A DNA stretch of 42,156 nt from an uncultured Ectothiorhodospiraceae bacterium (GTDB lineage Bacteria > Pseudomonadota > Gammaproteobacteria > JAABTG01), in assembly GCA_937867305.1 (NCBI GenBank), contig CALMKJ010000054.1, forward strand, positions 1 to 42,156, given 5' to 3'. Positions 24,305 to 33,392 of the stretch are shown in pieces. The notes beneath the pieces were generated by a model that saw nothing but the letters and a program-made list of their open reading frames with translations, was not told where the DNA came from and did no database searches. Made by a program: the position numbers and the translations under genes. Within the stretch, counting starts at the first letter, position 1. Every line of letters starts with the position of its first letter.

Positions 24305-25077
24305 CGCGACGGGGCCCGTGCTCCGCCGCCGGGGGGCGGGGCGAGGACCGGGCGGCGCATCCGCCGCTGCAGCCAGGCGACGCCCAGCAGGTCGACGATT
24401 CCGACCCAGAGCCGGTTGCCCACCCCGTACTTGGAGCGTCCCGCTGCCCGGGGCCGGTGACTCACCGGCACGGACACGACCCCGCCGCCCTCGCGCAGGG
24501 CCAGGGCCGGCAGGAAGCGGTGCATGTGGTCGAAGTAAGGCAGCGCGAGGAAGAAGTCGCGCCCGAACACCTTGAGCCCACAGCCGGTGTCCGGCGTGCG
24601 GTCACCGAGCAGCCACGACCGAACGCCGTTGGCCACCCGCGAGGAGAGCCGCCGCAGCCAGGTGTCGCGGCGGGTCACCCGGTGGCCGGCGACGAGCTCG
24701 AGGCCCGGCGCGCGGCGCCCCGGGGAAACCAGGGCGAGCAGCGCCGGCAGGTCCCGGGGATCGTTCTGGCCGTCACCGTCGAGGGTGGCGACCCAGGGGA
24801 AGCGGGCCGCGCGCACCCCGGAACGCAGGGCGGCGCTCTGTCCGCACACCTCGCTGTGCCGCACGACCCGCAGGCGCGGGTAGCGGGCGCATGCCTCGAC
24901 CAGCGCCTCGGCCGTCCCGTCCCGGCTGCCGTCGTCCACGTAGAGGACCTCGAGCTCGCCCAGTCCGGCGAGCGCCTCGTGGATCTCGGCCAAGAGGGTG
25001 GCGACGTTCTCCCGCTCGTCCCTGACCGGCACGACCACCGAGAGTCGGCCGTCGAAGTCGGGCGTCGCGTCGCTCAC
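24301..25077 (-). CDS. Family 2 glycosyltransferase, dolichol/undecaprenyl-phosphate sugar synthase type
   Basis: A 258-residue soluble GT2 enzyme expected to load a nucleotide sugar onto undecaprenyl phosphate at the inner face of the membrane. Visible motifs: VVVPVRDERENV (nucleotide fold), YVDDGSRDGT, LDGDGQNDP (DXD-type metal site), and DTGCGLKVFGRDFF. It lacks the C-terminal transmembrane pair of ArnC, being closer to DPM1-like short forms. Its stop overlaps the start of the ArnT-like gene (ATGA), so both are translated together. The donor sugar cannot be read from sequence. Confidence 0.87.
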   Translation of the reverse strand: MSDATPDFDGRLSVVVPVRDERENVATLLAEIHEALAGLGELEVLYVDDGSRDGTAEALVEACARYPRLRVVRHSEVCGQSAALRSGVRAARFPWVATLDGDGQNDPRDLPALLALVSPGRRAPGLELVAGHRVTRRDTWLRRLSSRVANGVRSWLLGDRTPDTGCGLKVFGRDFFLALPYFDHMHRFLPALALREGGGVVSVPVSHRPRAAGRSKYGVGNRLWVGIVDLLGVAWLQRRMRRPVLAPPPGGGARAPSR

Positions 25078-25316
25078 GTGGGATTCCCCTTCGCCGCGCC
25101 CCGTGGCGGCGCCTCCGAGGCCGGACAGCTTAGCCCAGAGCCAGCGGCCCTTTCACCCCGTGCCCCGATCCCGGTGCGCCGGTCCCTTCTCTCCCCCTTC
25201 AGGTCCCCCGCCCCCGTGGTACATGATGGCCGTGACCAGAACCCCCGGGGCCGCCGCGCGCCTCGCGCCCCCGGGGACGTCGCCCCACCCTTCCCGGCCT
25301 GCGAGGACCGCCTGCG

Positions 25317-27266
25317 TTGACCACGACCCGCGACCTCTTCTCCTATCCCCGATTCTGGGCCGAGCGCCTGGGTCCCGCGCCGTACCTGCCCATGTCCCGC
25401 GCGGAGATGGACGCCCTCGGCTGGGAGGAGTGCGACGTGGTCCTGGTGACGGGCGACGCGTACGTGGACCACCCGAGCTTCGGCATGGCCCTCATCGGGA
25501 GGCTGCTCGAGGCCCAGGGATTCCGGATCGGGGTCATCGCCCAGCCGGACTGGCACGGCCCAGAGCCCTTCCGGGCCCTGGGCCGGCCGCGACTCTTCTA
25601 CGGCGTCACCGCGGGCAACATGGACTCCATGGTGAACCGCTACACGGCCGACCGGCGGCTGCGCAGCGACGACGCCTACACGCCCGGCGGCGAGGCGGGG
25701 CGCCGGCCGGACCGGGCCGTGATCGTCTACGCCCAGCGCTGCCGGCAGGCCTTCCCGGACGTGCCCATCGTGCTCGGCGGGATCGAGGCGAGCCTGCGCC
25801 GCGTGGCCCACTACGACTACTGGTCCGACAAGGTCCGCCGCTCCATCGTGCCGGATGCCAGGGCCGATCTGCTGTTGTACGGCAACGCGGAGCGGGCCCT
25901 GGTGGCCCTCGCCCACCGCCTCTCGGCGGGGGAGCCGGTCGGCTCGATCACGGACCTGCGCGGGACCGCCTTCGTGCGTCCCGCGGGCGCCCCGGACGAC
26001 CCCGGCGCAGTCCGCCTTCCGGCCTACGAGGAGGTGGTCCGCGACCCCTTGCGCTACGCCCAGGCCTCGCGCCTCGCGCACCTGGAGTCCAACCCCGGCA
26101 ACGCCCGGCCCCTGGTGCAGCGCCACGGCGACCGCGACGTGTGGCTCAACCCGCCGCCGCTCCCGCTCTCCACCCGCGAGATGGACCGGGTGTACGAGTT
26201 GCCCTACGCGCGCCGCCCCCACCCCGCCTACGGTGAGGCCCGCATCCCCGCCTACGAGATGATCCGGTTCTCGGTAACCATCCTGCGGGGCTGCTTCGGC
26301 GGGTGCACCTTCTGCTCCATCACCGAGCACGAGGGCCGAATCATCCAGAGCCGCTCCGAGGCCTCGGTCCTGCGCGAGGTGGAGACGCTGCGCGACGAGG
26401 CACCCGGGTTCACGGGCGTCGTCTCCGACCTGGGTGGGCCCACCGCCAACATGTACCGCCTGGCCTGCCGGGACCAGCGCATCGAGGCGCAGTGCCGGCG
26501 GCTCTCCTGCCTGTACCCGGTCATCTGCCGCAACCTGCGGACCGACCACGGGGCGCTCGTCCGGCTCTACCGCAAGGTCCGGGCACTACCCGGCGTGAAG
26601 AAGGTGCTGATCGCCTCGGGCGTGCGCTACGACCTCGCGCTGGAGTCCCCCGAGTACGTGCGGGAGCTCGTCACCCATCACGTCGGCGGCTACCTCAAGG
26701 TCGCCCCCGAGCACGTCCGTCCAGGCCCCCTCACGCACATGATGAAGCCGCCGGTGACGGCGTTCGAGCGGTTCCAGGCGCTCTTCGAGCGCTATTCCCG
26801 GGAGGCGGGCAAGGAGCAGTACCTCGTCCCCTACTTCATCGCCGCGCACCCGGGGACCACCGACGAGGACATGCTGGAGCTCAGCCTCTGGATGAAGCGC
26901 AACGGCCTGCGCGCGGACCAGGTCCAGGCCTTCCTGCCCTCCCCCATGGCGCTGGCGACGACGATGTACCACTCGGGCAAGAACCCCCTGCACCGGGTGG
27001 ACCCGGAGTCCACCGACGTGCACGTCCCCCGGGGCGGACGCGTGCGCCGCCTGCACAAGGCCTTCCTGCGCTACCACGACGCGGAGAACTGGCCGCTCCT
27101 GCGCGAGGCCCTGCGCCGGATGGGCCGGGCGGACCTGATCGGCAACGGCCGCCACCAGCTGGTCCCCTCCTGGCAACCGCCCGGAACCGGACAACGGCCC
27201 GAGGGCGCCCGGGGTCCGGGACGCACGGGCCCCACCCGGCCGGCCGCGGGGCGGCGCCGGCGCTGA
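25317..27266 (+). CDS. ygiQ: YgiQ family radical SAM protein
   Basis: A 649-residue radical SAM protein of unknown function (UPF0313). The N-terminus ([33 protein letters not shown]) matches E. coli YgiQ closely. The [4Fe-4S] cluster cysteines are C326, C330 and C333 ([18 protein letters not shown]). The C-terminal [11 protein letters not shown] region is also typical of the family. The start is taken as TTG at 25317 with GAGGA about 10 bases upstream, since the conserved DLFS region begins only five residues later; there is no better ATG. The last 30 residues are a Pro/Gly/Arg-rich tail. It is divergent from the glycosyltransferase pair; in the 239-base gap 25078-25316 I see no clear site. 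Confidence 0.9.
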   Translation: MTTTRDLFSYPRFWAERLGPAPYLPMSRAEMDALGWEECDVVLVTGDAYVDHPSFGMALIGRLLEAQGFRIGVIAQPDWHGPEPFRALGRPRLFYGVTAGNMDSMVNRYTADRRLRSDDAYTPGGEAGRRPDRAVIVYAQRCRQAFPDVPIVLGGIEASLRRVAHYDYWSDKVRRSIVPDARADLLLYGNAERALVALAHRLSAGEPVGSITDLRGTAFVRPAGAPDDPGAVRLPAYEEVVRDPLRYAQASRLAHLESNPGNARPLVQRHGDRDVWLNPPPLPLSTREMDRVYELPYARRPHPAYGEARIPAYEMIRFSVTILRGCFGGCTFCSITEHEGRIIQSRSEASVLREVETLRDEAPGFTGVVSDLGGPTANMYRLACRDQRIEAQCRRLSCLYPVICRNLRTDHGALVRLYRKVRALPGVKKVLIASGVRYDLALESPEYVRELVTHHVGGYLKVAPEHVRPGPLTHMMKPPVTAFERFQALFERYSREAGKEQYLVPYFIAAHPGTTDEDMLELSLWMKRNGLRADQVQAFLPSPMALATTMYHSGKNPLHRVDPESTDVHVPRGGRVRRLHKAFLRYHDAENWPLLREALRRMGRADLIGNGRHQLVPSWQPPGTGQRPEGARGPGRTGPTRPAAGRRRR

Positions 27267-27296
27267 CCGCCCCGGCGGTCCCTCCGGCCCTGCGCC

Positions 27297-28625
27297 TCAG
27301 CGCTCGAAGAGCGCGATCGACTCCACGTGGGCGGTGTGGGGGAACATGTCCATCACGCCCGCCCGGGCGAGACGGTAGCCGTGCTGGCGCACCAGCTCGC
27401 CCGCGTCCCGGGCCAGCGTCTCGGGGTTGCAGGAGACGTACACGATGCGCGCCGGCAACTGCGGGCCGAGACCCTGGATGACCTCCAGGGCCCCGCTGCG
27501 CGGCGGGTCCAGGAGCAGCGCGTCGGGCGGGGGGGTGAGCCAGGGCTGGCCCGCGAGGGGCCGGGTCAGGTCGGCGGTGTGGAATTCCACGTTCTCCAGG
27601 CCGTTCCTCGCTGCGTTCTCGCGCGCCCGCGCCACCAGCGTGGGGTCGCCCTCGACCCCCACCACGCGCCCGCTCACCCGGGCGAGCGGGAGGGAGAAGT
27701 TTCCGAGACCGCAGAAGAGGTCGAGGACACGGTCACCCGGCCCCGCCCCGAGCAGATCGAGGGCGAGCCGGACCATGGCAGCGTTGATCCCGGCGTTCAC
27801 CTGGGTGAAGTCCGTCGGTTGGAAGCGCAGGGCAAGGCCCCACTCCGGCAGCCGGTAGGCGAGGGGACGAGGGTCGGCGGGCCAGACGGGCCGGACGCTG
27901 TCGGGCCCGCCGGGCTGGGCGAGGACCTGCAGTCCGGTCTCCTGCCCGAGGGACCGCAGGACCTCCAGGTCCCCGGCGGCGAGGGGCTGGAGGTGGCGGA
28001 TCACCACGGCGGCATCCTCGTCACCCACTCCCACCTCCACCTGGGGGACCGTGTGCGGGGCCGCGAGCGCCCCGAGCGCGCCCCGCAGCGGGTCGAGCAG
28101 GCCGGGGATCGGCGCCGCCAGGACCTCGCAGCGGGTCAGCTCCACCAGGCGCTGGCTGCGCCGCTCCCGGAACCCCAGGAGCAGACGCCCCTGCCCCCGC
28201 AGGTACCGGACGCTCAGCCGCGCCTTGCGCCGGTAGCCCCAGACAGGACCGGTCAGGGGCGGCAGGACCTCCCCGGGCTCGACCGAGCCGATGTGGGTGA
28301 GGCCCTGGATCAGCCGCTCCTGCTTGAAGCGCACCTGAGCGGCAGGCGCCAGGTGCTGCAGCGTGCAGCCCCCGCAGACCCCGAAGTGAGGACAGCGGGG
28401 AGCCACCCGGTCGGGGGACGGGTCCAGGACCTCCACCACCTCGCCCTCGTCGAACCGGCCCCGGTGCCGGGTGACGCGCAAGAGCACCTCCTCCCCGGGG
28501 AGCGCCCCGTCGACGAACACCACTTTGCCGTCGACGCGGGCGATGCCGTGCCCCTCGTGGGTCAGGTCGCCGACGCGGGCCTTCACGGGGGCCGCGACTG
28601 CCCCTGGCCCCGGGGCCCGCCTCAC
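27297..28625 (-). CDS. rlmD: 23S rRNA (uracil-1939-C5) methyltransferase
   Basis: Methylates U1939 of 23S rRNA using SAM and needs a [4Fe-4S] cluster. With the GTG start at 28625 (overlapping the upstream stop codon) the 442-residue protein shows a TRAM domain near the N-terminus, cluster cysteines C78, C84, C87 (CPHFGVCGGC) and C167 (TRCEVL), the SAM motif VLDLFCGLGNFSLPL, LDPPRSG, and catalytic C399 in VSCNPETL. An alternative GTG at 28586 would begin at KARVGDLTHEG, close to usual family starts. E. coli RlmD is 433 residues. Last gene of the minus-strand run starting at leuA. Confidence 0.93.
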   Translation of the reverse strand: MRRAPGPGAVAAPVKARVGDLTHEGHGIARVDGKVVFVDGALPGEEVLLRVTRHRGRFDEGEVVEVLDPSPDRVAPRCPHFGVCGGCTLQHLAPAAQVRFKQERLIQGLTHIGSVEPGEVLPPLTGPVWGYRRKARLSVRYLRGQGRLLLGFRERRSQRLVELTRCEVLAAPIPGLLDPLRGALGALAAPHTVPQVEVGVGDEDAAVVIRHLQPLAAGDLEVLRSLGQETGLQVLAQPGGPDSVRPVWPADPRPLAYRLPEWGLALRFQPTDFTQVNAGINAAMVRLALDLLGAGPGDRVLDLFCGLGNFSLPLARVSGRVVGVEGDPTLVARARENAARNGLENVEFHTADLTRPLAGQPWLTPPPDALLLDPPRSGALEVIQGLGPQLPARIVYVSCNPETLARDAGELVRQHGYRLARAGVMDMFPHTAHVESIALFER

Positions 28626-29392
28626 GCCGGCCACGCGCGCAGGAAGGCCTGCAGGTGCGAGCGCTCGTCCCCGGACAGGGCGTCGCGCACGAGCTGGCAC
28701 TCGCGGGCGTAGCCCTGCGGGTCGAGGCGCCCGCGCACCCGCTCGAGCCGGAGGTAGACGAGGTAGGTGTTGAGGACGTCGAGCTCGCAGTAGTCCCGGA
28801 TCCCCTGCAGCTCACCGGCGAGGTAGCGGTCCCAGACCTGGGCCCCGCTCTGCCCCATCTTCCCCGGCAACCCCAACAGGGTCGCCACCAACTCGAGCGG
28901 CGCCGCGGCCCTGCCCTGGTAGGCCGAGAGGACGTCCATCAGGTCCGTGTGCCGCTGGTGGAACCGGCTGAGGTAGTTGTTCCAGCGAAAGCCCGGGTCG
29001 TCCTCGCCCGTCTCCCAATAGCGCGGGGCGGCGACCCCGTGGAGCAGGGACCGGTAGTGCAGGACCGGCAGGTCGAAGCCGAGCCCGTTCCAGGAGACCA
29101 GCGTGGGGGTGTAGCGCTCGATGCCGTCGAAGAAGCGCTGCACCAGGTCGCGTTCGGGAGAGTCGAGGTCGCCGAGCGACCAGAGCGTGAAGCGCTCTCC
29201 GGCCCGCAGGGCCACCGAGATGGCCACCACCCGGTGCAGGGGATGGCGCAGGAAATCGCTCCCGGACTCCTGGTGGCGCAGGTGGAACATCGCCCGGCCG
29301 ACCTGGTCGTCCGAGAGCCCCTCGAGCCCGTAGAGCCGGCGCCCGGCGTCCACGTCCGGCACGGTCTCGATGTCGAAGGCGAGGACATTCAT
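28622..29392 (-). CDS. 3'-5' exonuclease, PolB-like (DnaQ fold)
   Basis: A 256-residue predicted nuclease of the DNA polymerase B-type proofreading family. Exo I is FDIETVPD (residues 6-13), Exo II is NGLGFDLPVLHYR, and Exo III is YCELDVLNTYLVYLR, giving the acidic metal ligands. There is no polymerase domain. In gammaproteobacteria this gene is commonly found between cysM and rlmD, as here. The start at 29392 uses TGAGG, which overlaps the cysM stop region 9 bases upstream. Cellular role is not established; DNA repair or RNA processing is assumed. Confidence 0.88.
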   Translation of the reverse strand: MNVLAFDIETVPDVDAGRRLYGLEGLSDDQVGRAMFHLRHQESGSDFLRHPLHRVVAISVALRAGERFTLWSLGDLDSPERDLVQRFFDGIERYTPTLVSWNGLGFDLPVLHYRSLLHGVAAPRYWETGEDDPGFRWNNYLSRFHQRHTDLMDVLSAYQGRAAAPLELVATLLGLPGKMGQSGAQVWDRYLAGELQGIRDYCELDVLNTYLVYLRLERVRGRLDPQGYARECQLVRDALSGDERSHLQAFLRAWPA

Positions 29393-29401
29393 GGCAAGGC
29401 C

Positions 29402-30298
29402 TCAGGTCGCTGGAAACACGCCGGTCGAAAGGTAGCGATCCCCGCGGTCGCAGACCACGCAGACGATGACCGCCCCCTGCACCTCGGCGCCGAGGCGCAG
29501 CGCCGCCGCCACCGCCCCCCCCGAGGAGACGCCGGCGAAGATGCCTTCCCGGGCGGCGAGGAGCCGGGTCGTCTCCTCCGCCTCCCTCTGCCCCACGTCC
29601 ATGACCCGGTCCACCCGGGAGGGCTCGTAGATCGCCGGCAGATAGGCCTCGGGCCAGCGCCGGATCCCGGGGATCTGGGCCCCCGCGGCCGGCTGGACGC
29701 CGATGACCTGGACGGCGGGGCTGCGCTCCTTCAGGTAGCGCGAGGTCCCCATGATCGTGCCCGTGGAGCCCATCGTACTCACGAAGTGCGTGACGGCGCC
29801 GCCGGTGTCCCGCCAGATCTCGGGGCCGGTGGTCTCGTAGTGGGCCCGGGGGTTGTCGGGGTTGGAGAACTGGTCCAGGACGAGGCCCTCCCCCGCCGCC
29901 TCCAGGGCACGCGCAGTGTCGATCGCCTGTTCCATCCCGCCGGCGGCGGGCGTCAGGACGAGCTCGGCGCCGAAGGCCCGCATCACGGCCCGGCGCTCCT
30001 CGCTCATGTTCTCCGGCATCACCACGAGCATGCGGTAGCCCCGGGTCGCGGCGACCATCGCGAGCGCGATGCCCGTGTTGCCGCTGGTGGCCTCGATCAG
30101 GGTGTCCCCGGGGCGGAGCCGGCCGCTGCGCTCGGCGCCGAGGACCATGGAGAGCGCCGGGCGGTCCTTCACCGAGCCCGCCGGGTTGTTGCCCTCGACC
30201 TTCGCCAGGAGCTGGTTGCGGCCCCCGGCCCCGAGCCGCCGCAGGCGCACGAGGGGGGTGTTGCCGACGAAGGATTCGATCGTCGACGGGTTGCTCAT
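29402..30298 (-). CDS. cysM: Cysteine synthase B
   Basis: PLP enzyme making L-cysteine from O-acetylserine with sulfide, or S-sulfocysteine with thiosulfate. The 298-residue length matches CysM rather than the longer CysK. PLP-binding lysine is K44 (NPAGSVKDRPAL), the substrate loop EATSGNTGIALA and phosphate-cradle STMGSTGTIMG follow, and GVSSGGAVAAALR closes the fold. Its start overlaps the rimI stop (ATGA). A thiosulfate-using enzyme would suit an organism with sulfur chemistry, but that is inference. Confidence 0.94.
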   Translation of the reverse strand: MSNPSTIESFVGNTPLVRLRRLGAGGRNQLLAKVEGNNPAGSVKDRPALSMVLGAERSGRLRPGDTLIEATSGNTGIALAMVAATRGYRMLVVMPENMSEERRAVMRAFGAELVLTPAAGGMEQAIDTARALEAAGEGLVLDQFSNPDNPRAHYETTGPEIWRDTGGAVTHFVSTMGSTGTIMGTSRYLKERSPAVQVIGVQPAAGAQIPGIRRWPEAYLPAIYEPSRVDRVMDVGQREAEETTRLLAAREGIFAGVSSGGAVAAALRLGAEVQGAVIVCVVCDRGDRYLSTGVFPAT

Positions 30299-30810
30299 GG
30301 CTCGCGGCCCTCCGCGTCCTCGGTGAATGGGTACCAGCCGTCGGGGCCCAGGTGCAGGGCCAGGATCAGCGCGTCCTCGCGCCCGTTGGCCGCAGGGTAG
30401 TAGCCGCGGCGCACGCCGACCTCGTTGAAACCGGCCTTGCGATAGAGGGCGAGCGCGGGCCGGTTGGACGGGCGGACCTCGAGCAGCGCGGTGTCCGCGT
30501 GATGCCGGCGGGAGAGCGCGACCAGATGGGCCAGCAGGCGCGCCCCATGCCCCCGACGCTGGTGCCCCGGGCTGACGCAGACGTTCAGGATGTGCGCCTC
30601 GCCAACCGCCACCATCATCACCCCGTAGCCGACCAGCTCCCTGCCCTCCTCGAGCACCCAGCAGCTGTAGCCGACCCGCAGACAGTCCTCGAAGATCCCC
30701 CGGGTCCAGGGATGCGTGTAGGCTACCCGCTCGATGGCGAGGACCGTCTCCAGGTCCCCCTCGCGCATGGGACGCAGGCCCGCGCGCGGCTCAGGCGCCC
30801 GCGCGCTCAC
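30295..30810 (-). CDS. rimI: Ribosomal protein S18 alanine N-acetyltransferase
   Basis: GNAT acetyltransferase for the N-terminal alanine of ribosomal protein S18. The acetyl-CoA pyrophosphate loop is VSPGHQRRGHGARLL, followed by LEVRPSNRPALALYRKAGFNEVGVRRGYYP, the RimI signature. GTG at 30810 is chosen (171 residues) because it retains the first beta strand (GLRPMREGDL) and follows AGGAGG, although the spacing of about 3-4 bases is short; ATG at 30768 would cut into that strand. The 5' end overlaps the uracil-DNA glycosylase gene by 20 bases. Confidence 0.88.
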   Translation of the reverse strand: MSARAPEPRAGLRPMREGDLETVLAIERVAYTHPWTRGIFEDCLRVGYSCWVLEEGRELVGYGVMMVAVGEAHILNVCVSPGHQRRGHGARLLAHLVALSRRHHADTALLEVRPSNRPALALYRKAGFNEVGVRRGYYPAANGREDALILALHLGPDGWYPFTEDAEGREP

Positions 30811-31543
30811 CCGCCTCCTCGAGCAGTCGCAGCACCAGGCGCAGGTCTTCCCAGGCGCGGCGCTTGTCCGCGGGGTTGCGCAGCAGATAGGCCGGGTGGA
30901 AGGTGACCACGACCGGTGTGCCGGCCGGGCCATAGGAGTGCGTGCGCCCTCGCAGCGCCTTCAGCGGGGCCTCCACCTTGAGCAGGTTCTGGGCGGCGAT
31001 GCGGCCGAGGCACAGGATGACCGCGGGGCGCAGCAGGGCGACCTGCCGATGCAGATAACCCTCGCAGTGCGCCACCTCCTCGGGCCGCGGGTCGCGGTTG
31101 TTGGGGGGGCGGCACTTCAGGATGTTGGCGATGAAGACCTGGTCCCGGGACCACCCCGTCGCCCGCACCATGGAGGTGAGCAACTGACCCGCCCTCCCCA
31201 CGAACGGCAGCCCTTGCCGGTCCTCCTCCGCACCCGGGGCTTCGCCGATCAACATCCAGCGCGCGCCGTGGTCCCCGACCCCGAAGACCGTCTGCGTGCG
31301 GGTCGCGGCGAGTTCGCAGGCCGTGCACGAGCGGACCCTGCGGGCGAGCGCCTCCCAGTCGTCACCCGCACAGGGGCCGGCGACCGGGCCGGCGGACGGC
31401 CCTGCGGCGGCAGACGGCCCTGCGCCAGGGGACGGCGCCGCGGCGGGGGACGGCGCCGGAGACGGGGCGAGCGGACCGTCGTCCCGCGGCTCCAGCGCCT
31501 CCACGCCGAGCAGCCTCAGATACTCCCGCCGCCGCTCGTCCAC
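30791..31543 (-). CDS. Type 4 uracil-DNA glycosylase (iron-sulfur)
   Basis: Removes uracil from deaminated DNA. The 250-residue protein has the family-4 motifs GEAPGAEED (100-108) and [14 protein letters not shown] (215-228), and four cluster cysteines C73, C76, C144 and C160 holding a [4Fe-4S]. Before the catalytic core lies a low-complexity Pro/Ala/Gly/Ser segment (about residues 23-60) that contains an extra cysteine C58; many members of the family carry such a linker of variable length. The N-terminal helix [14 protein letters not shown] is conserved in gammaproteobacterial relatives. It starts 13 bases after the leuA stop and overlaps rimI. Confidence 0.92.
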   Translation of the reverse strand: MDERRREYLRLLGVEALEPRDDGPLAPSPAPSPAAAPSPGAGPSAAAGPSAGPVAGPCAGDDWEALARRVRSCTACELAATRTQTVFGVGDHGARWMLIGEAPGAEEDRQGLPFVGRAGQLLTSMVRATGWSRDQVFIANILKCRPPNNRDPRPEEVAHCEGYLHRQVALLRPAVILCLGRIAAQNLLKVEAPLKALRGRTHSYGPAGTPVVVTFHPAYLLRNPADKRRAWEDLRLVLRLLEEAGERAGA

Positions 31544-31556
31544 GACCCTGCGGCCC

Positions 31557-33092
31557 CTACAGCTGCGGGTGGGTACGCTCGGCCGGGGCCATGATCTTGT
31601 TCAGCGCGTGCAGATAGGCCTTCACCGAGGCGACCACGATGTCGGTGTCCGCCCCCTGGCCGTTCACGATCCGCCCTCCCCGCTCGACCCGCACGGTGAC
31701 CTCGCCCTGGGCGTCGGTGCCGCTGGTGATGTTGTTGACCGAGTAGAGCTGCAGGGTCGACCCACTGTGGAGCACCCCGTCGATCGCCTTGAACGAGGCG
31801 TCCACCGGTCCGCCGCCGTCCGACCGCGCCTGCACCTCCTGGCCGTCGACCAGCAGGGTGATGTCGGCGTGGGGCGAGCGCCCCGTCTCCGACACGACCT
31901 TGAGCCCCACGAGGCGGAAACGCTCGTGCTCGGCCTCGGTGCCGCTGTTGGTCACCAGCGCCTGGAGGTCCTCGTCGTAGATCTCGTGCTTCTTGTCGGC
32001 CAGCTCCTTGAACCGCTCGAAGGCCGCGTTCAATTCCGCGTCGCTCGCGAAGACGACGCCGAGCTCCTTGAGCCGCGCCTTGAAGGCGTTGCGGCCCGAG
32101 TGCTTGCCGAGGACCATGCGGTTCGCGGACCAGCCCACGTCCTCCGCCCGCATGATCTCGTAGGTCTCCCGGTGCTTCAGCACGCCGTCCTGGTGGATGC
32201 CGGACTCGTGGGCGAAGGCGTTGGCGCCCACGATGGCCTTGTTCGGCTGTACCGGGAAACCGGTGATGTTCGAGACCAGGCGCGAGCAGTGCACGATCTG
32301 TGTGGCGTCCAGGCGCACGTCCAGCGGGAAGAGGTCCTGGCGCGTTCGCACGGCCATCACCACTTCCTCGAGGGCGGCGTTGCCCGCCCGCTCCCCGAGG
32401 CCGTTCACGGTGCACTCCACCTGACGCGCCCCGTTCGCGACCGCCGAGAGGCTGTTGGCGACGGCGAGACCGAGGTCGTTGTGGCAGTGGACCGAGAACA
32501 CGGCACGGTCCGCGTTCGGCACCCGCGAGCGCAGGTCGCGGATGAGCGTGCCGAACCGCTCCGGGGTGTTGTAGCCCACGGTGTCCGGGATGTTCACGGT
32601 CCGCGCGCCGGCGTCGATGACGGCCTCGATCACCCGGCAGAGGAAGTCCGTTTCCGAGCGCCCGGCGTCCTCGGCCGAGAACTCCACGTCGTCCGTGTAC
32701 TGCCGCGCGCGCTGGACCGCGTGCACCGCCTGGGCGAGCACCTGGTCGGGGGTCATGCGCAGCTTGCGCTCCATGTGGATCGGAGAGGTGGCGATGAAGG
32801 TGTGGATGCGCGGGGCCGCCGCCTCGCGCAGGGCCTCCGCCGCCCGGTCGATGTCCCGGTCCAGCGCCCGGGCCAGCCCGCAGACGCCGCAGTCCCGGAC
32901 TGCCCGGGCCACCGCCTGCACGGCCTCGAAGTCGCCCGTGCTCGCCGTCGGGAAGCCCGCCTCGATCACGTCCACCCGCATGCGCTCCAGCGCCTTGGCG
33001 ATGCGGACCTTCTCGTCGCGGGTCATGGAGGCCCCGGGGCTCTGCTCGCCGTCCCGGAGGGTGGTATCGAAAATGATCAGTTTGTCACGCAT
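31557..33092 (-). CDS. leuA: 2-isopropylmalate synthase
   Basis: First committed step of leucine synthesis, condensing acetyl-CoA with 2-oxoisovalerate. The 511 residues match the long bacterial form. The catalytic HMGL-like barrel shows [13 protein letters not shown] at 8-20, metal-binding HCHNDLG, and [10 protein letters not shown]; the helical linker [10 protein letters not shown] and C-terminal LeuA allosteric domain (from about 390, [10 protein letters not shown] onward) for leucine feedback are intact. ATG at 33092 has GGAG 8 bases upstream. It belongs to the ilvB-ilvN-ilvC-pssA-leuA order common in gamma- and betaproteobacteria. Confidence 0.96.
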   Translation of the reverse strand: MRDKLIIFDTTLRDGEQSPGASMTRDEKVRIAKALERMRVDVIEAGFPTASTGDFEAVQAVARAVRDCGVCGLARALDRDIDRAAEALREAAAPRIHTFIATSPIHMERKLRMTPDQVLAQAVHAVQRARQYTDDVEFSAEDAGRSETDFLCRVIEAVIDAGARTVNIPDTVGYNTPERFGTLIRDLRSRVPNADRAVFSVHCHNDLGLAVANSLSAVANGARQVECTVNGLGERAGNAALEEVVMAVRTRQDLFPLDVRLDATQIVHCSRLVSNITGFPVQPNKAIVGANAFAHESGIHQDGVLKHRETYEIMRAEDVGWSANRMVLGKHSGRNAFKARLKELGVVFASDAELNAAFERFKELADKKHEIYDEDLQALVTNSGTEAEHERFRLVGLKVVSETGRSPHADITLLVDGQEVQARSDGGGPVDASFKAIDGVLHSGSTLQLYSVNNITSGTDAQGEVTVRVERGGRIVNGQGADTDIVVASVKAYLHALNKIMAPAERTHPQL

Positions 33093-33099
33093 GGGGTGT

Positions 33100-33130
33100 G
33101 CTCCATCGGAGCCGCGCCGCCCGGCGGCGC
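33100..33130 (-). promoter_or_regulatory. Tandem hairpins covering the leuA ribosome-binding site
   Basis: Two adjacent perfect stems precede leuA: GCGCCGC-N3-GCGGCGC (33114-33130) and GCTCC-GAT-GGAGC (33100-33112). The second contains the GGAG of the ribosome site in its 3' arm, so folding would hide it. This may tune leuA translation within the long transcript; no known riboswitch is recognised. Confidence 0.35.
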
Positions 33131-33302
33131 CGGCATGGAATCCATCCGTCGGCCCGGGCCGGCGGATTCTTGAATTCTGGAATTTTGCGGCCCCCGAAGG
33201 GCCGATGAGAGTGTGTTTGCGCTGCCGTCAGGGCAGCCGCAGTCGCAGCGACAGCAGAACGGGGGCGGGGGCGCTGGCCCGAGCGCGCGCAGGGACACCG
33301 CA

Positions 33303-33314
33303 CCGGTATACCGG
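33303..33314. promoter_or_regulatory. 12-bp perfect palindrome CCGGTATACCGG in the pssA-leuA gap
   Basis: The palindrome extends to 18 bp with one mismatched position on each side. It lies about 210 bases upstream of leuA in a 300-base non-coding gap (33093-33392) and could be an operator. The same gap also has an AT-rich stretch near 33168-33186 and a short UUCG-type hairpin near 33188-33204, with no convincing promoter. Confidence 0.3.
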
Positions 33315-33392
33315 CGCCGTGCAGACCGTGCCTGGATGGCTCCGAATCATGTCCCCGTACCGCATCGAGACCCACGTACGCGGCGAACGATA

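Noticed and set aside
33077-33298. Small 73-codon minus-strand frame upstream of leuA as a leader peptide
   Set aside because: It is Pro/Cys/Arg-rich without leucine codon runs and overlaps the leuA start; no ribosome site.
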